From the NCBI GenBank assembly GCA_036500765.1, contig DASYBM010000017.1, positions 1 to 64,000 on the forward strand: DNA of 64,000 bases, written 5' to 3'. Source of the stretch: Candidatus Sulfotelmatobacter sp. (GTDB lineage Bacteria; Acidobacteriota; Terriglobia; Terriglobales; Acidobacteriaceae). The position numbers and the translations under genes are program-made. Shown piece by piece: positions 61,921 through 64,000 of this stretch (its first letter is position 1; each line of letters opens with the position of its first letter). The notes below the pieces were generated by a model. The model had not been told where the DNA came from. It ran no database searches and saw only the letters and a list, made by a program, of their open reading frames with translations.

Positions 61921-64000
61921 TTAGTTGGGCGAGGCCAGGACGTCGTCGTAGTAGTTCGCCACGACTGTTCGCGGCTTGCCCTTCAATCCTTTCAGCGGAA
62001 CTTTCTGATCCACCGAGGAGTTGCCCACAAGCCTTGCTCGTCCGAGGAAAATGACGTTTCCGTCGTCCATCTCCAGGTAGAGAGGAACCAACATGCGGAA
62101 CTTATCATCGACATTCGACTGACTCAACTTCAAGCTAAGTACGAGGTCTCCATCCGCCCCTTTGTCGAATGTAGTATCCACTTTGTAAGTCGGTAGTTGG
62201 GTTCCGTAAATGTATTCGTTAAAAAACCAATCCATTTTGTGATTCCCCTCGGCGTCCATCTCCGGGGACATATGTTTCTCAACCATCGCTTTGAAATCTT
62301 CAGTGGTGGCGGCTTTGCCTCGATAAGTATTTACGAAGTCCTGCATCATCTCCTTGAAGCGTTGATCTCCGCTTTGGCGATCATGCATCATCATCCGAAT
62401 CATGTGGAGAACATATGCGCCCTTAGGATAGATGAGTCGACGGGTAGTCTCGAAACCGGTTCGAGAGTTGCTCGTGCGGTAACCCATCGTCAACGCTCCG
62501 GCATCGATAGCCCGGAAACCCTGCGCATCACGCTCCAGCAACAGTTCCCGCTCGTCATTCCAGAAAGTAATGAACTTCTTCGGATTTTTTTCGATCATTG
62601 AGAGATAGAGAGAGGCCGACATGTCCGCAAAGCCTTCGCTCATCCACTGATCTCGGTATGAACCGAATCCGACTGTGTGTCCCCACCACTGGTGCGCAAC
62701 TTCATGCGGCGTCACTACCTTCCAATACCCGCGGTCGCCCCAATCCATGCCCAGTTGATGACGAACCGTGCTGTCGAAGTAATAGCAGATCGGAATCCAC
62801 ACCAGTTCCGGCCACGACTGTCCGAAGTTGCACGCGGTCTGCTGGGTAAGCTGAAGATGCTTAAATGAGGACGGTCCGAAGTAATCGGTATAAAGCTGAA
62901 CTGCTAATTGCCCTTCTGCGAGGGCTTTCTTGTTGAGCGCAGTAGTACTCAACGTCCCCAGTGCACCTTGTGGAGTATCGTGCAGTGCGCCGAACATGCC
63001 TCCTCCAGAACTGGGAGAGTCGCCCTGGGCCGTATGTTGCAGTTCCTGTACCCAGCCCGGCGAATCCACGTTGGCATACGACTGCACCTGATATTCCGGT
63101 TTCTCGAGTTTCGCTTCTTCCATCTTTAATTTGCCGAAGCTAAAGCCGGCCTCGGTTTGGGGTGCTTCGCTCTTCCATACGGTCACGTTTTGGCTGCCGT
63201 CATTATTGTCGCTCACTCGCACACCCGTTGCCGCGATTTGCATCCCCTTAGGGATGCGGAACGTCATGTCATATGTTACATAACTTCCAAACCTGCTTCC
63301 GGGATTGCTCGGGTACCAGTTCTCGCGGGCCACGGGATAATAATTGCCGCCACCTTCGTTGATGACAGCCTCTTTACCTTCGTACTGGGTTACGATTGTG
63401 AACTGCTCACCACGCCCCAGAGCCTTCGGCAGGATCACCGCGAACTCCGCGTCATCGTTCTTATCTTCCTGAATGAACGACAGCGGCTGGCCATCGGTTG
63501 TGGTTACCTGCCGGACTCTAAGTGTGCGGAACAGATTCAGGGGCACTACCCGCACGTCATTCAGTCGTGCCGTAAATGTGGTTGTGGCTTTGCCGATTAA
63601 ATTTGCGCTCTTCTCCAGCGTCGTATCGAGTTGCTGGTGGTCGATACTGATCGGTTGCCCTAAGGATTCCTTCTTGTGCTCTTCTGAAATGGGGAACGAA
63701 GCCCAATCTCCATATTTGTTCTCGTCATAGGTCATGAAGTCGACCTGATCCCGTGCCGCATGTGGGTCTATCTCGAATAGCTCTCGGGAATCGTAACGTT
63801 TACCATGGATGAAAGCGACGAACAACCCACCCGGCTCCGGGTTCAGTAGGTCTTCGAGGATGCGAGTCTCAAGGTTGTATTTCAGTTCGCGATTGTGGCG
63901 GGTGGTATGTTGGCTTTCTTTGAGCAGGCCGGCATCGCAACTGGAAGGAGCGGCGTTGCCACCTCTCTTAATATCGTCATAGGACGAGTCTGTAAATCGC
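61921..64000 (-). CDS. M1-family (gluzincin) metallopeptidase, 5' end outside the window
   Basis: The minus-strand frame stays open to the window edge at 64000, so the protein is incomplete; at least 693 residues are visible. The zinc motif is THEVAHQWWGHTVGF (HExxH), followed by SEGFADMSASLYL with the third ligand Glu, the M1 layout. The N-terminal part is a beta-sheet domain typical of M1 (YPVARENWYPSNPG, VTYDMTFRIPKGMQIAATGV). The exopeptidase motif GxMEN usual in M1 aminopeptidases is not visible in the expected place (TQQTACNFGQSWPELVWIPI), so activity as a classical aminopeptidase is uncertain. Confidence 0.9.
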   Translation of the reverse strand, partial: RFTDSSYDDIKRGGNAAPSSCDAGLLKESQHTTRHNRELKYNLETRILEDLLNPEPGGLFVAFIHGKRYDSRELFEIDPHAARDQVDFMTYDENKYGDWASFPISEEHKKESLGQPISIDHQQLDTTLEKSANLIGKATTTFTARLNDVRVVPLNLFRTLRVRQVTTTDGQPLSFIQEDKNDDAEFAVILPKALGRGEQFTIVTQYEGKEAVINEGGGNYYPVARENWYPSNPGSRFGSYVTYDMTFRIPKGMQIAATGVRVSDNNDGSQNVTVWKSEAPQTEAGFSFGKLKMEEAKLEKPEYQVQSYANVDSPGWVQELQHTAQGDSPSSGGGMFGALHDTPQGALGTLSTTALNKKALAEGQLAVQLYTDYFGPSSFKHLQLTQQTACNFGQSWPELVWIPICYYFDSTVRHQLGMDWGDRGYWKVVTPHEVAHQWWGHTVGFGSYRDQWMSEGFADMSASLYLSMIEKNPKKFITFWNDERELLLERDAQGFRAIDAGALTMGYRTSNSRTGFETTRRLIYPKGAYVLHMIRMMMHDRQSGDQRFKEMMQDFVNTYRGKAATTEDFKAMVEKHMSPEMDAEGNHKMDWFFNEYIYGTQLPTYKVDTTFDKGADGDLVLSLKLSQSNVDDKFRMLVPLYLEMDDGNVIFLGRARLVGNSSVDQKVPLKGLKGKPRTVVANYYDDVLASPN

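Overview
The window looks like chromosome of a diderm, GC-rich bacterium, most likely an acidobacterium (Terriglobia-like). This is an inference from gene content: lpxC for lipid A, a GGDEF/HD-GYP sensor, a REC-PilZ protein, a split DsbD system, several TTG start codons, many secreted proteins of unknown function, and abundant short dispersed repeats. No 16S rRNA is present to confirm it. The content is mostly core housekeeping genes; there is no prophage, CRISPR array or complete insertion sequence.

Layout. 1-1850 (minus): a translation operon, tRNA-Thr(TGT), tRNA-Tyr, a tiny membrane protein, tRNA-Thr(GGT), tRNA-Gly, a 112-residue unknown protein, then tuf, cut by the window edge. 2-5.5 kb: a secreted protein, a CcdA-thioredoxin fusion and a separate DsbD N-terminal-like domain. 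5.7-16.3 kb: glnS, an FG-GAP protein, a B12-type radical SAM enzyme, gltX and a 1127-residue c-di-GMP protein. 16.5-25.4 kb: SDR, lpxC, REC-PilZ, folK, HU, a Gfo/Idh oxidoreductase and secreted unknowns. 25.4-34.4 kb: amidohydrolase, CBS protein, RidA, rsmD, an M50 protease, and serA near a class V aminotransferase (likely serine synthesis). 34.5-45 kb: YqeY, an HExxH protein, an orphan Phd antitoxin, rsmI, an NlpC/P60 protein, FmdB, a DPP-IV-type peptidase, a zinc-ribbon coiled coil, a Cys/His protein with a poly-Glu tail, a ParE-type toxin-antitoxin pair and a decayed 5S rRNA end. 45-64 kb: an rRNA methyltransferase, hsp20, lemA, a sulfotransferase, hemB, a histidine kinase with a displaced His, mutS2, dnaG-rpoD, a TauE permease, a Met/His-rich secreted protein and an M1 peptidase running off the end.

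The most unusual signal is a family of modular short repeats: arrays of 7-bp units (such as CTTAGCT, AGCTNTC, RACGACC) combined with a GC-rich element built around CTCAGGGCA or its complement CCTGAGCGAAG. They fill many intergenic spaces, sit just upstream of tuf and of a Cys/His protein gene, form the ends of folK and its convergent neighbour, and are inserted in frame in dnaG (the full composite), mutS2 and rsmI. They behave like the heptamer STRR repeats of cyanobacteria combined with a protein-tolerated palindromic element. A second notable point is the truncated 3' end of a 5S rRNA with its terminator at 44.7-44.8 kb, next to a related repeat array.
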